Positions 26,246 to 35,469 of a DNA stretch of 64,000 bases are shown here, piece after piece. Within the stretch, counting starts at the first letter, position 1. Each line of letters begins with the position of its first letter. Source of the DNA: Lachnospiraceae bacterium (lineage in GTDB: Bacteria > Bacillota > Clostridia > Oscillospirales > Ruminococcaceae); contig JAMPFE010000007.1 of assembly GCA_023664705.1 (NCBI GenBank), positions 69,377 to 133,376 on the forward strand, in the 5' to 3' direction. The position numbers and the translations under genes are program-made. A model generated the notes under the pieces. It was not told the DNA's origin and did no database searches. It saw nothing but the letters and a program-made list of their open reading frames with translations.

Positions 26246-27187
26246 CTATTCCCCGAACAGATTTTTAAGCATCTTCCGCGCTTCCTTGTCTCCCGCTTTT
26301 GCCGCCATACGGAAATATTTCTTCGCCTCGTCAAAGCGCTTGGAATTATTCAATATTATGCCGAGGTCGAACTGCGCGTTGACGTGACCCGCGTCCGCCG
26401 CCAAGCGAAGATATTTTTCCGCTTCGCCGAGCTTGTTTTCCTCGTACAGCTCAGCCCCCAAATCGAACTGCGCGTCAACGTATCCCGCGTCCGCAGCCTC
26501 CCGAAGATACTTTTCGCCCTCGCCGCTCCGTTCCGTTCTGTAAAGCAGCGAGGCAAGCTCCCATTTCGCCTTGGGCTCCCCCGTCTCCGCCGCCGCGCGG
26601 AAATATTTTTCCGCCTCGTTGGTACGTCCCGTGTTATAGAACACCATACCGAGCCACATCTGCGCGTTGACCTCTCCCGCGTCCGCCGCCGTTTTCCAAT
26701 ACTTGAAAGCCTCGTCGTAACGCTCCGCGTTTTCAAACAGCAAGGCGAGCTTGCACTGCGCTTTGACGTGCCCCGCGTCCGCCGCCATACGCCAATATTT
26801 TTCGGCAAGCCCTAAGTTATGGAATTGCTCAAATGTACAGCCGATATCATATTGCGCCTCAACGTCCCCGCTCTCCGCTTTCTTCAGGAGCTCCTTTTCG
26901 GTTTGCAATTGCGGGAGCACGCGGGCAGCTACCTCCGCCCAATGATCTCCTCCCTTTGCCGCCAAGCGGCAATATTTCTCGCACTCGTCAAAATCCCCCG
27001 CCTCGAGAAGCATAAGACAGAGATTGCATTGCGCCGCGGAAACACCCTTATCCGCCGCCAAGCGGAAATATTTCATCGCCTCGTCGTTTTTTCCCTCGTC
27101 CTTAAGTATCACACCCAGCTTCGTCTGCGCCTCAACGTCCCCGCTCTCCGCTCTCTCGCGGAGCTCCTTTTCCTCAAAATCGCTCAT
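26246..27187 (-). CDS. Sel1-repeat protein
   Basis: 313 aa. The start MSDFEEKELRERAESGDVEAQ at 27187 follows GAAAGGGAAATTTT, as in its sisters. It has about eight Sel1 units (for example AEKYWRMAADAGHVKAQCKLALLFENAERYDEA). No membrane segment. A divergent middle unit (ECEKYCRLAAKGGDHWAEVAARVLPQLQTEKE) restarts the N-terminal cap, which suggests an internal fusion of two arrays. Confidence 0.87.
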   Translation of the reverse strand: MSDFEEKELRERAESGDVEAQTKLGVILKDEGKNDEAMKYFRLAADKGVSAAQCNLCLMLLEAGDFDECEKYCRLAAKGGDHWAEVAARVLPQLQTEKELLKKAESGDVEAQYDIGCTFEQFHNLGLAEKYWRMAADAGHVKAQCKLALLFENAERYDEAFKYWKTAADAGEVNAQMWLGMVFYNTGRTNEAEKYFRAAAETGEPKAKWELASLLYRTERSGEGEKYLREAADAGYVDAQFDLGAELYEENKLGEAEKYLRLAADAGHVNAQFDLGIILNNSKRFDEAKKYFRMAAKAGDKEARKMLKNLFGE

Positions 27188-27254
27188 AAAATTTCCCTTT
27201 CCCGTCATTTCAGCCGAAAGCTTTATTCACAATCTGCCGCTGTAAAGCAGCAGG

Positions 27255-27922
27255 CTATTCCCCGAACAGATTTTTAAGCGCTTCCCGCGCCCCCTCATGC
27301 CCAGCCTCCGCCGCCATGCGGAAATATTTCATCGCCTCATCAAGATGCCCCTTTTCATAAAACAGACAGCCGAGCATGCACTGCGCGTAAGCGTCTCCCG
27401 CTTCCGCCGCCAAGCGCCAGTACTTTTCGGTCTCGTCGAGCCGCCCCGCGTCCTTAAGCAGACAGCCAAGCTTGTATTGCGCGCAAACGTCTCCGCCGTC
27501 CGCAGCCATGCGCCAATACTTTTCCGCCTCGTCAAGCCGCCCCTCGTCCTTAAACATACAACCCAGATCGTATTGTGATCCAACGTCTCCGTTGTCTGCC
27601 GCCATACGTCGGTATTTTTCGCACTCGTCCAATTTTTTCTGTCCGTAAAGGATCATGCCCATTTCGACCTGCGCTCGGATATGTCCGTTGTCCGCCGCCA
27701 TACGGTAGTATTTTTCAGCTTCCTCTTTATCGAGCCAATAGCTGCAAAATTTGCCGAGCGTAAATTGCGCTTCAACGTTTCCGCCGTCCGCCGCCAAGCG
27801 GTAGAAAGTCTCCGCCTCGAAACCCCGTCTCGTATCCTCCAGCAAATGTCCCAATCGAGCTGCGCCTCAACGTCCCCGTTCTCCGCTCTCTCGCGGAGCT
27901 CCTTTTCTTCGTACTTTTCCAT
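27255..27922 (-). pseudogene. Sel1-repeat gene with an early frameshift
   Basis: The start MEKYEEKELRERAENGDVEAQ at 27922 is in one frame and the rest (GHLLEDTRRGFEAETFYRLAADGG onward) in another. Compared with the near-identical sister at about 28500, one base is missing near 27856 (CCCAATCGAG instead of CCCAGCTCGAG). Otherwise it would encode about 222 aa. The downstream part stays open and nearly identical to the sister over 300 bp, so the break is recent, or a sequencing error. Confidence 0.75.
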
Positions 27923-27978
27923 AAAATTTCCCTTTCCCGGCATCTCCGCCGAACAATTTATGGTCGCAAAGCGGCAGC

Positions 27979-28572
27979 CTATTCCCCCGCCTGCTCGGCA
28001 AGCTTTTGTATCGCCTCGTTCTGTCCGATATCCGCCGCCGCGCGAAGATATTTTTCCGCCTCGTCCGTCCGCCCCGAGTCGATAAGGAGCTCGGCAAAAT
28101 GATACTGCGCGTCCGCGTGAATGAGATGCTTTCCGTCAAGACCCGCGTCCGCCGCCAAGCGCCAGTACTTTTCCGCCTCGTCAAGCCGCCCCGCGTCCTT
28201 AAACATACAGCCCAGATCGTATTGTGATCCAACGTCGCCGTTGTCCGCCGCCATACGTCGGTATTTTTCGCACTCGTCCAATTTTTTCTGTCCGTAAAGG
28301 ATCATGCCCATTTCGACCTGCGCTCGGATATGTCCGTTGTCCGCCGCCATACGGTAGTATTTTTCAGCTTCCTCTTTATCGAGCCAATAGCTGCAAAATT
28401 TGCCGAGCGTAAATTGCGCTTCAACGTTTCCGCCGTCCGCCGCCAAGCGGTAGAAAGTCTCCGCCTCGAAACCCCGTCTCGTATCCTCCAGCAAATGTCC
28501 CAGCTCGAGCTGCGCCTCAACGTCTCCGCGCTCCGCTCTCTCGCGGAGCTCCTTTTCTTCAACATTAGGTAT
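27979..28572 (-). pseudogene. Sel1-repeat gene whose ATG has become ATA
   Basis: The leader and first codons match those of the 26178 gene, but the start triplet reads ATA (28570-28572), after GAAAGGGAAATTTT. The frame is open for 197 codons (PNVEEKELRERAERGDVEAQLELGHLLEDTRRGFE and on). The next in-frame ATG is 26 codons in and has no Shine-Dalgarno. ATA can initiate only weakly, so expression is probably lost or very low. It may be inactivated, or the base may be an error. Confidence 0.65.
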
Positions 28573-28590
28573 AAAATTTCCCTTTCGCCG

Positions 28591-31527
28591 TCAGTTATAA
28601 GCCTCTTCCCCGCCGCTTTCCCCGGCGAGGTCCTTAGCCCAGAGCTCCTCGAATTCCCCGATAGGCATCGGCTTCGCGAAATAATACCCCTGCACCATAT
28701 TGCAGTCGATATCCTGCAAAAAGTCCACCTGCTCGACGGTCTCGACGCCCTCGGAGATGACCTGCATATCGAGGTTTTTCGCCAGATCGACTACCGTCGA
28801 AATGACCGCGCGCCCCTTTTGGGAGTTCACCGTGTCGCTGAAAAACTCGCGGTCTATTTTGACCACGTCCGCGGGTATGTCTTTCAGCATATTCAGCGAC
28901 GAATACCCCGAGCCGAAGTCGTCTATCGACAGCTTAAAGCCTATCTCGTGCAGCTTCTGCATTATCCTCAGCATAAGCTCCGAATCCTCCGTGAACACGC
29001 TCTCCGTAAGCTCCAGCTCGATATATTCATACGGGATGCCGTACTTGTCGACTATCTCGCGCAGCCGCCAGATATAGTCGTCGTTGTTGAGATGCATACG
29101 CGACTGATTGACGGAAATGACCACGGGCGTGAGCCCCCTGTCTATCCAGCGCCGCATTGCCTTGCATATCTCCTCGAGAATGAAGAAGTCCAGCTCCACC
29201 ACAAAGCCGTTTTTCTCGGCTATCGGGATAAACCTGTCGGGGTACACGAACCCGAATTCCCTGCTGTTCCAGCGGATAAGCGCCTCGCCGCCCTCTATGT
29301 GCCGCGAATTTGTGCCGTACTTCGGCTGAATATAGCACACGAACTCGTGCTCCTTAAGCGCGGTCGGCATAACGTTCTCAAAGTCCTTTTCGCGCAGCGC
29401 GTCGTCGCGCACCTTCCCGTCGTAGAACGCCACGGCGTTGCTGTGCCGTCCCTTTATCGTCTTTTTCGCGATATTGCAGCGGTCTATTGCCGCGTTGAAA
29501 TCGACCATGCCGTACCTGTCCGCGCACTGCCCGAGCCTGCAAACGCCCGCGCTGAACAAAACGGGATAGGAGACGAACAGCGAGTTTCGCCTGTCAAATT
29601 CCGCGAAGATATTGTTCAGCCTGTTTTCAAGCTCGCCGTCCGAGGCGTTTTTCACCGTGCACGCAAAGTTGTCGTCCGAAACGCGCGCAAAAATCTCGTC
29701 GGGCTCCAAGTGGTCGCCGATGGTCTTGTAAAGTCTTTCAAGCATACGGTTGCCCTCGTCGTAGCCCAGCCTGTCGTTTATAAACTTGAACTTGTCAATA
29801 TCGAAAACCGCGACCGCCCAGCTGTCGGGGTTTGATTTCCGCAGCGCCTTTTCCGAGTCGGCAATGTATCTTCGCCTTGTGCGCCCGCCCGTAAGCGTAT
29901 CTATCTCGGAAAGGCGGCGGCTCTTTACGGTCGCGATGACGATACACACCGCCAGCAGCCCCGCAAGCGCCGCAAATCCCGCGACGATAAACCACACGTA
30001 GGTGTCGTGCTTTTCAACGACGACGCTCTGCGAGTTGATAACGTTGTAAATTTCGGCAACGGATTCGTTCCCGTTTATCTGCGCGACAGCCTTTTCGAGT
30101 ATCCCCCTGAGCTCGTTGGAGCGGCGGGATACGGCAATGCACTCCGAGTGGAAAACGGGCAGAACGTCGTGGATAACAAGCTCCTCGTAATGCGCCGAGC
30201 GCAGATACAGCGCGTCGCGGCAATCCATGCAGACAAGCTTCTCGCGCCCGCTCATCACCATTTCGCACGCTATCGTGCTCGTGGAATAGCGCGAGACCGC
30301 CCACTGCGGATAAAAGCGCTCGAGGTACTTCGCGACCTCCGCGTCGCCCTTTGCCGTCGCGACAGCCGTCACGTCGGAGAGCTCCGTATCGGCTCTCCCC
30401 GCGAACACTATCGGCGAGCGCGTAACGGGCGCGGAAACGAAATATCCCGAATACCCCGAAACGCCCTCCTCGTGCACCCCGCCGAACACGATATCCGCTT
30501 CCTCCGAAGCCATTGCGTCCATACATTCCGAAATCGAGTTGTACGGCACTATCTTTATCTTCAGCCCCGTGCTTTCGGCAATTCTGTCAATTATAGAGCC
30601 GACTATCCCCGTCAGCCGCTCCGTCGTATAGTCATACGTCTCGGAAATATCCGCCCCGAGATTATAGCCCATGGTTATTTCCTTATGGGACGCGAGATAC
30701 AGGCGCTCCTCCGCGGAATACGCGTACCTCTGCGAGCCGTAGTTCGCTATGTTCTTCTGGTATGTATCACCCGGGAACGACGGATAGCTGAGAAACAGCT
30801 CCGACATTCCGTCCGTGATGTCCGCCGCGAGGGCGCTGTCCTCCGCCCTTACGACGAAATAGCAAGCGTCCGCCCCGAACTGATAGACTATCGTCTCGTT
30901 CTCCCACGGGCGGAAGCAGTTTTTCACCACCGCGTCCAGCTTTCCCGAAACGAAGTCCGCTCTCATCGTCGTCTCCGTGCTGTATTTCACGAACTCCGCG
31001 TCCTCCATATTGCTGCAAACGAAGCGCCCGTCCCTGAAAAAGTCGCCCTCGTCCTCGGGAAGATAGCCTATCTTCATGCGGCTTATCGCGCTCGCGTCGC
31101 CGAAGCTCACGTCCTTGTATTTGCCGTTGTTGTAAACGTACACCGCGTTGAATTTCGTTATCATCGAAAAGCCCGCCGCCGCGAGGGAGTCGTCTCCGTA
31201 AAGCCCCAGCTCCTCCGCGCTCACGCAGGGGATAACGTCTATCTCGCCCTCGCGGAGCATCTCAAACAGCTCCTCGGGGGTTCCGCTTTTGTATGTAAAG
31301 CGGTCGAGCGTGTATTTCGAGATCTGGTCGAGGTAATCGACGGCAAGCCCCGAAAGCCCCGAGCCCGTTTCCGAAACGCCGAACTTCGCGTTCGCCCCGA
31401 CGACATACGCGCCGCCCGCCGACCTCGCGTATGCGGAAGCGGGACGGCTGATCGGAAAAGCCGTCAAAAAAATAAAAAGCGCCGAAATCAGCGCAAGCGT
31501 TCTCTTAAAAGTACGCAGTCCTGTCAT
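28591..31527 (-). CDS. Membrane sensor with two substrate-binding domains, degenerate GGDEF and active-type EAL
   Basis: 978 aa. Order: signal/anchor segment (1-30), two SBP_bac_3-like sensing domains outside the cell (about 35-265 and 275-495), a membrane helix (about 513-535), GGDEF-like domain, EAL domain. The GGDEF site reads SDDNF, so cyclase activity is unlikely. The EAL site is complete: GEALIRW, ISVNQSR, ELTES, DDFGSGYSS, VKIDREF, EGVET and QGYYFAKP. It should therefore hydrolyse c-di-GMP in response to a small extracellular ligand, possibly an amino acid. The ligand and output are unknown. Confidence 0.9.
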   Translation of the reverse strand: MTGLRTFKRTLALISALFIFLTAFPISRPASAYARSAGGAYVVGANAKFGVSETGSGLSGLAVDYLDQISKYTLDRFTYKSGTPEELFEMLREGEIDVIPCVSAEELGLYGDDSLAAAGFSMITKFNAVYVYNNGKYKDVSFGDASAISRMKIGYLPEDEGDFFRDGRFVCSNMEDAEFVKYSTETTMRADFVSGKLDAVVKNCFRPWENETIVYQFGADACYFVVRAEDSALAADITDGMSELFLSYPSFPGDTYQKNIANYGSQRYAYSAEERLYLASHKEITMGYNLGADISETYDYTTERLTGIVGSIIDRIAESTGLKIKIVPYNSISECMDAMASEEADIVFGGVHEEGVSGYSGYFVSAPVTRSPIVFAGRADTELSDVTAVATAKGDAEVAKYLERFYPQWAVSRYSTSTIACEMVMSGREKLVCMDCRDALYLRSAHYEELVIHDVLPVFHSECIAVSRRSNELRGILEKAVAQINGNESVAEIYNVINSQSVVVEKHDTYVWFIVAGFAALAGLLAVCIVIATVKSRRLSEIDTLTGGRTRRRYIADSEKALRKSNPDSWAVAVFDIDKFKFINDRLGYDEGNRMLERLYKTIGDHLEPDEIFARVSDDNFACTVKNASDGELENRLNNIFAEFDRRNSLFVSYPVLFSAGVCRLGQCADRYGMVDFNAAIDRCNIAKKTIKGRHSNAVAFYDGKVRDDALREKDFENVMPTALKEHEFVCYIQPKYGTNSRHIEGGEALIRWNSREFGFVYPDRFIPIAEKNGFVVELDFFILEEICKAMRRWIDRGLTPVVISVNQSRMHLNNDDYIWRLREIVDKYGIPYEYIELELTESVFTEDSELMLRIMQKLHEIGFKLSIDDFGSGYSSLNMLKDIPADVVKIDREFFSDTVNSQKGRAVISTVVDLAKNLDMQVISEGVETVEQVDFLQDIDCNMVQGYYFAKPMPIGEFEELWAKDLAGESGGEEAYN

Positions 31528-31586
31528 AGAAACCCCTCCCGCAACTGTCCGTAAATGCTCAAAAAGCGAATTTATTCACATATTAT

Positions 31587-31615
31587 ATTATAGCATTTTA
31601 TGAAAATTTTTTCAA
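31587..31615 (-). promoter_or_regulatory. Promoter of the EAL sensor gene
   Basis: Minus strand: TTGAAA, 17-bp spacer, TATAAT (preceded by ATGC), 60 bp before the start. Confidence 0.75.
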
Positions 31616-31684
31616 GGAGTTAGTATAATTTTTTCAGTTCTGCAATAAAACAGTTAAAATTTTTATACACTTTGCACAAAATCA

Positions 31685-31713
31685 TTGACAAATCAACGAC
31701 AATATGGTATAAT
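31685..31713 (+). promoter_or_regulatory. Promoter of the GH13 amylase gene
   Basis: TTGACA, 17-bp spacer, TATAAT, 45 bp before the ATG at 31758. Confidence 0.88.
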
Positions 31714-31757
31714 AAACCTTGGTAGCTTTACCGATAAAAACAAAGAGAGGTAATATT

Positions 31758-33083
31758 ATGAAATGGTATGAAAACGCGGTATTTTATCACATCTATCCGA
31801 TAGGATATTTCGGCTGCCCCCGTCAGAACGACCAAACGAGCGAGCCGACCCACAAGATACTTAAGCTCATCGACGACATCCCGCATATCAAGGAGCTCGG
31901 CTGCAATGCGATCTACTTCGGTCCCGTATTCGAGAGTGTCGCTCACGGCTACGACACTATCGACTACAAGACGATAGACCGCCGTCTCGGCACCAACGAG
32001 GACTTCAAAAAGGTCTGCGACGAGCTGCATAAGAACGATATCAAGGTAGTTCTCGACGGCGTGTTCAACCACGTCGGGCGCGATTTCGTGCACTTTAAGG
32101 ACGTGCGCGAGCATAAGCTCGGCAGCCCCAAGAAGGACTGGTTCCACGTCCGCGAGGGCAACTCCTGCTACAACGACGGCTTCTACTACGAGGGCTGGGA
32201 GGGTCATTACGAGCTCGTCAAGCTCAACCTGTTCAACCCCGAGGTAAAGCAGTACATCAAGGACGTAATAACGGGCTGGAAAGAGGAATTCGGCATTGAC
32301 GGGCTCCGCCTCGACGTAGCCTACTGCCTCGACCAAAACTTCCTCCGCGAGCTCCGCGGTCACTGCAAGTGGCTCAGCGAGGATTTCTTCCTGCTCGGCG
32401 AGACGCTCCACGGCGACTACAATATGTGGATGAACGACCAAATGCTCGACAGCGTGACCAACTACGAGTGCTACAAGGGCTTGTTTTCCAGCTTCAACGA
32501 TATGAATATGTTCGAGATAGCGCACTCGATAAACCGCCAGTTCGGCAGCGAAAACTGGTGCCTTTACCGCGGAAAGCACCTGTACACCTTCGTCGACAAC
32601 CACGACGTAACGCGCGTCGCGACTATCCTCAAGACCAAGGAGCACTTGCCGCTCATCTACACGCTGATGTTTATGATGCCCGGCATCCCGTCCGTTTACT
32701 ACGGCAGCGAATTCGCTATCGAGGGCGATAAGCGCGGCGGCGGAGACGACGCTCTCCGTCCCGAGTTCGACCTCGAAAAGATGAAGTCCGAGGGACACCG
32801 CGACCTCTCCGAGCACATAAAGGCGCTCGCCGAGATAGAGAAAAATCACCCCGCTGCCGCCGAGGGCGATTACAAGCAGGTGCAGCTCACCAACCGCCAG
32901 TACGCGTTCTCGCGCACGGCAAACGGCGAAACGCTGCTCACCGTCATCAACGCGGACGGCGCTCCGTTCACGTTCAACCTCAATATGGGCGGCGAGGCTG
33001 AAAATCTCCTCACGGGCGAAAAGCAGAGCCTCGGCGGGCTCACACTCCCCGCGTTCACCTCGGCGGTCTACAAGGTAGTTTGA
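31758..33083 (+). CDS. GH13 alpha-amylase family enzyme, intracellular
   Basis: 441 aa, no signal peptide. The ATG at 31758 (MKWYENAVFYHIYPIGYFG) follows AGAGAGG. An earlier in-frame GTG-type start lacks one. Catalytic blocks are DGLRLDVAY (nucleophile Asp), LLGETLHG (acid/base Glu) and FVDNHDVTRV (third Asp). The MMPGIPSVYYGSEF block and C-terminal beta domain are standard. It probably acts on maltodextrins in the cytoplasm. No CBM is present, and exact linkage and product are undetermined. Confidence 0.93.
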   Translation: MKWYENAVFYHIYPIGYFGCPRQNDQTSEPTHKILKLIDDIPHIKELGCNAIYFGPVFESVAHGYDTIDYKTIDRRLGTNEDFKKVCDELHKNDIKVVLDGVFNHVGRDFVHFKDVREHKLGSPKKDWFHVREGNSCYNDGFYYEGWEGHYELVKLNLFNPEVKQYIKDVITGWKEEFGIDGLRLDVAYCLDQNFLRELRGHCKWLSEDFFLLGETLHGDYNMWMNDQMLDSVTNYECYKGLFSSFNDMNMFEIAHSINRQFGSENWCLYRGKHLYTFVDNHDVTRVATILKTKEHLPLIYTLMFMMPGIPSVYYGSEFAIEGDKRGGGDDALRPEFDLEKMKSEGHRDLSEHIKALAEIEKNHPAAAEGDYKQVQLTNRQYAFSRTANGETLLTVINADGAPFTFNLNMGGEAENLLTGEKQSLGGLTLPAFTSAVYKVV

Positions 33084-33121
33084 TAGAGAATAGTTGCTAG
33101 TTGTTAGTTGTCGGGGGCTTT

Positions 33122-33619
33122 ATGGACAAGGACGAGTTTGTTGTTGATATTGACGCTTACGTTGACCGTGTTGATCGTGTCGATCGTTCGGAGAAGCCCA
33201 AACGCGCCTCTTTACCGCTTCGGGTACGGCTTACGGTGCTTTGGAGCTTGCTTTTCGGGATATTCGTCGGATTTCCGTATATCGGTCTGATGGCGTGGCT
33301 CGGCGACGATTTTGGCGCGGGCGCTGTGGTCGTCGCGGCGGCGGTGTTCCTCTGCGCTCATGTAACGGCTTCCGCGCTGACTTTTCGGCGCTTCAGCCGA
33401 AAATATCACGTCCGCGCTTGGGAATTTATGCTGCTGAGTGCTCTGCCGCTGCTCGCGCTTGGGGTCGCGCTGGCTGCTGCGGCTTATATCATCGGCGGCT
33501 GGAACGGCGTGGGTTTATTTATATTCGCCCTTTGTTACGGCGGATATGCCGTGCTGTACGCCGCGCTTTTGAGCGTTGCGCTGCTTTGTATGCGCAAATT
33601 CTCCCGAAAATCGGCATAA
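33122..33619 (+). CDS. Small four-helix membrane protein, tandem family member 1
   Basis: 165 aa. An acidic N-terminus with a VDRVDRVDR repeat is followed by four hydrophobic segments, with a basic cluster (FRRFSRKYHVRAWEFMLLSALP) between helices two and three. That cluster and spacing are shared by the next four genes. I do not recognise a characterised family. It starts at the ATG after GGGGGC. It may be read through from the amylase gene 38 bp upstream. Confidence 0.7.
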   Translation: MDKDEFVVDIDAYVDRVDRVDRSEKPKRASLPLRVRLTVLWSLLFGIFVGFPYIGLMAWLGDDFGAGAVVVAAAVFLCAHVTASALTFRRFSRKYHVRAWEFMLLSALPLLALGVALAAAAYIIGGWNGVGLFIFALCYGGYAVLYAALLSVALLCMRKFSRKSA

Positions 33620-33640
33620 AAAGAAAACGGAGGAACAAGC

Positions 33641-34063
33641 ATGACGAGAAAGCAAGCGTTGATCCTGCTCGCCGTTTTCGGCAATATGCTCATTATCGCC
33701 ATAGGCGCGGCGCAGATAACGCTTATGTCGGCAATGTGGGGGCTGCCCGTTATCATTGCTGTACTCGCGCTGCACATAATCGCGGCGAAGTTCTCCTGCC
33801 GCCGCTTTTGGCGAAAGCACGGTATATCGGCGGGGCGCTATATTTTATACGGCGCTCTGCCCGCCGTGCTGCTGAATATCGCCGTGCTCGCGGCTGTATA
33901 CATACTTACGGCAGCGGGTTTCAAGGGATTTTTGCTGCCGCTAACGGATATGGTACCGTCGGAGCTCCTCCTCTCGACCTTTGCGGCAGGGTATTCCTCC
34001 GTATACATAATCATTCTGGCTGTGGTGCTCGGGAACGATAAAATATACAAGGGCGACGTCTGA
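33641..34063 (+). CDS. Small four-helix membrane protein, tandem family member 2
   Basis: 140 aa, starting MTRKQALILLAVFGNML after CGGAGGAAC. Four hydrophobic segments with the family's basic loop (CRRFWRKHGISAGRYILYGALPAV). The opening LILLAVFGN is repeated in members 3 and, more loosely, 5 (LAMLFGN). Unknown function. Confidence 0.72.
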   Translation: MTRKQALILLAVFGNMLIIAIGAAQITLMSAMWGLPVIIAVLALHIIAAKFSCRRFWRKHGISAGRYILYGALPAVLLNIAVLAAVYILTAAGFKGFLLPLTDMVPSELLLSTFAAGYSSVYIIILAVVLGNDKIYKGDV

Positions 34064-34083
34064 CCCGACCAAAGGAGAACCGT

Positions 34084-34518
34084 ATGGATAAGAAAACCGC
34101 GCTGATTTTGCTTGCCGTTTTCGGGAACGTCATCACCGTCAACATCGGTTTTGCCGAGGCAGTGATAATCGCGCTCGTCGGAGAGCAACACGGCGCGCCC
34201 GCGGCAGTGCTCACGGCGCTTTTGCCCGCGGCGGGACACGCCGCAGCGTCCGCGCTCGCGTACAAGCATTTTCGGGAAAAGCGCGGACTGTCCGTCCCGA
34301 AATTCGTTATGCTAAACGCGCTGCCCTCCGTTATTATGGGAGCGGCGGGGTATTTTGCGTCCCGCGCCGCGTTAAGCGGCGGCTTCGCGGAGGAGCTCGC
34401 GCCGTTTTTCGCCGTCGGGAGTCTGTGCGTCATCGGGTACTCGATAGTATACGCCGCCCTGCTTCTCGCGATCCTCGGGCTTAAACGCGCGTTCGGGAAG
34501 AAAAAGGAGCTGCTATGA
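34084..34518 (+). CDS. Small four-helix membrane protein, tandem family member 3
   Basis: 144 aa. It starts MDKKTALILLAVFGNVI, after AAAGGAGAACC. The basic loop is YKHFREKRGLSVPKFVMLNALPS, followed by two more helices and a KRAFGKKKELL tail. The stop overlaps the ATG of the next (degenerate) copy. Unknown function. Confidence 0.72.
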   Translation: MDKKTALILLAVFGNVITVNIGFAEAVIIALVGEQHGAPAAVLTALLPAAGHAAASALAYKHFREKRGLSVPKFVMLNALPSVIMGAAGYFASRAALSGGFAEELAPFFAVGSLCVIGYSIVYAALLLAILGLKRAFGKKKELL

Positions 34519-34658
34519 AAAAGTCTCTCGCGGTCGCTTTGGCAATGCTCTTCGGGAACGCTCTTCCCGTTATCGTCTGCTCGGCGTGTATTCCGTGCTG
34601 TACGCCACGTTTTTGAGCATTACACTGTTTTTTGCGGGAAAATTCTCCCGAAAGGAGC
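34515..34658 (+). pseudogene. Deletion remnant of a tandem-family membrane gene
   Basis: The first 76 bp are nearly identical to the start of member 5 (35100: MKKSLAVALAMLFGNALPVIVC). The rest matches the 3' end of a member-1-like gene (VLYA.LLS...FSRK) but out of frame. A deletion between two paralogues fused head to tail and left a 33-codon ORF (34515-34616) ending early, with the tail frame closing at 34658. Confidence 0.75.
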
Positions 34659-34662
34659 GAAA

Positions 34663-35103
34663 ATGAAAAAATCCAAAGCGATAACGCTGCTGATGATACT
34701 CTCCGCCGCTGTGACGCTCGCGGTCGCGGTCGGCTGCATGGCGCTGCTGTGCTTCACGGAATTTAACGTTAAGCCGACGCTGCTCGTGATTTTCGCGCTG
34801 CATATCGCGCTTTTGACGCGCGTTCGCGGGCATTATTACCGCGAATACGCGCTCTCCGCGCCGAGGTTCGTATTCTGCGCGGCTGTGCCCGCGACAGCGC
34901 TTTCAGCGGCGGGCGTCGCGGTCGTCGAAGTTATGATAAGCGCCGGCGCTTTCGGACCGCCTCCGAAGGGCTCGTTCGATTTCCGGGGGCTCGGCGAGCT
35001 CTCTTTTGCGCTGTTCGTGCTGGTTTACGCGGTCGCCGTGGCGGCGTTTCTCGCGGCGGTACTGGCGATAGGACGCGCTCTCGAAGGGAGGAGACGGCTA
35101 TGA
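34663..35103 (+). CDS. Small four-helix membrane protein, tandem family member 4
   Basis: 146 aa, starting MKKSKAITLLMILSAAVTLAVAV after AAAGGAGCGAAA. Four hydrophobic segments, with the loop RGHYYREYALSAPRFVFCAAVPATAL equivalent to the basic loop in its sisters. The stop overlaps the next ATG by 4 bp. Function unknown. Confidence 0.7.
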   Translation: MKKSKAITLLMILSAAVTLAVAVGCMALLCFTEFNVKPTLLVIFALHIALLTRVRGHYYREYALSAPRFVFCAAVPATALSAAGVAVVEVMISAGAFGPPPKGSFDFRGLGELSFALFVLVYAVAVAAFLAAVLAIGRALEGRRRL

Positions 35104-35468
35104 AAAAATCTCTCGCGGTCGCTTTGGCAATGCTCTTCGGGAACGCTCTTCCCGTTATCGTCTGCGCGGCGTGCATCGAGGTGCGTTTATGGTGGGCAGC
35201 CGTTGTTATATGGACTGTTGTTATATGGGCGGGATATACGGCAGTCTCCGTTGTTTCCGCGCGGCGGTTCAAGAGGAAATTCGGCTTCGGCTATCGGAAA
35301 TACTTTTTCCTATGCGCCGTGCCCGCGTTTCTTTGGCTGTTTGTTTTCGGCGCGGACAGCGTGCCATGGGTGTTATGCGCCTTTGCCTCAATGGACTCGG
35401 GCGTGTACTGTCTGCTGTTCGGCGGCAGTCTGCTCGCCGTCTGGGGCAGAGAGGAATACGGCAAGTAA
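35100..35468 (+). CDS. Small four-helix membrane protein, tandem family member 5
   Basis: 122 aa, starting MKKSLAVALAMLFGNALPVIVC. The loop is ARRFKRKFGFGYRKYFFLCAVPAFL. The TAA stop at 35466 forms part of the 4-bp target duplication of the MITE that follows, so the insertion landed exactly at the stop codon. Function unknown. Confidence 0.72.
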   Translation: MKKSLAVALAMLFGNALPVIVCAACIEVRLWWAAVVIWTVVIWAGYTAVSVVSARRFKRKFGFGYRKYFFLCAVPAFLWLFVFGADSVPWVLCAFASMDSGVYCLLFGGSLLAVWGREEYGK

Positions 35469-35469
35469 A

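Noticed and set aside
27979..28494. Starting the last Sel1 gene at the internal ATG 28494
   Set aside because: No Shine-Dalgarno precedes it and it would cut the first repeat. The ancestral start position at 28572 now reads ATA.
30007..31554. 515-codon plus-strand ORF opposite the EAL sensor
   Set aside because: Shadow frame of a gene with clear catalytic motifs.
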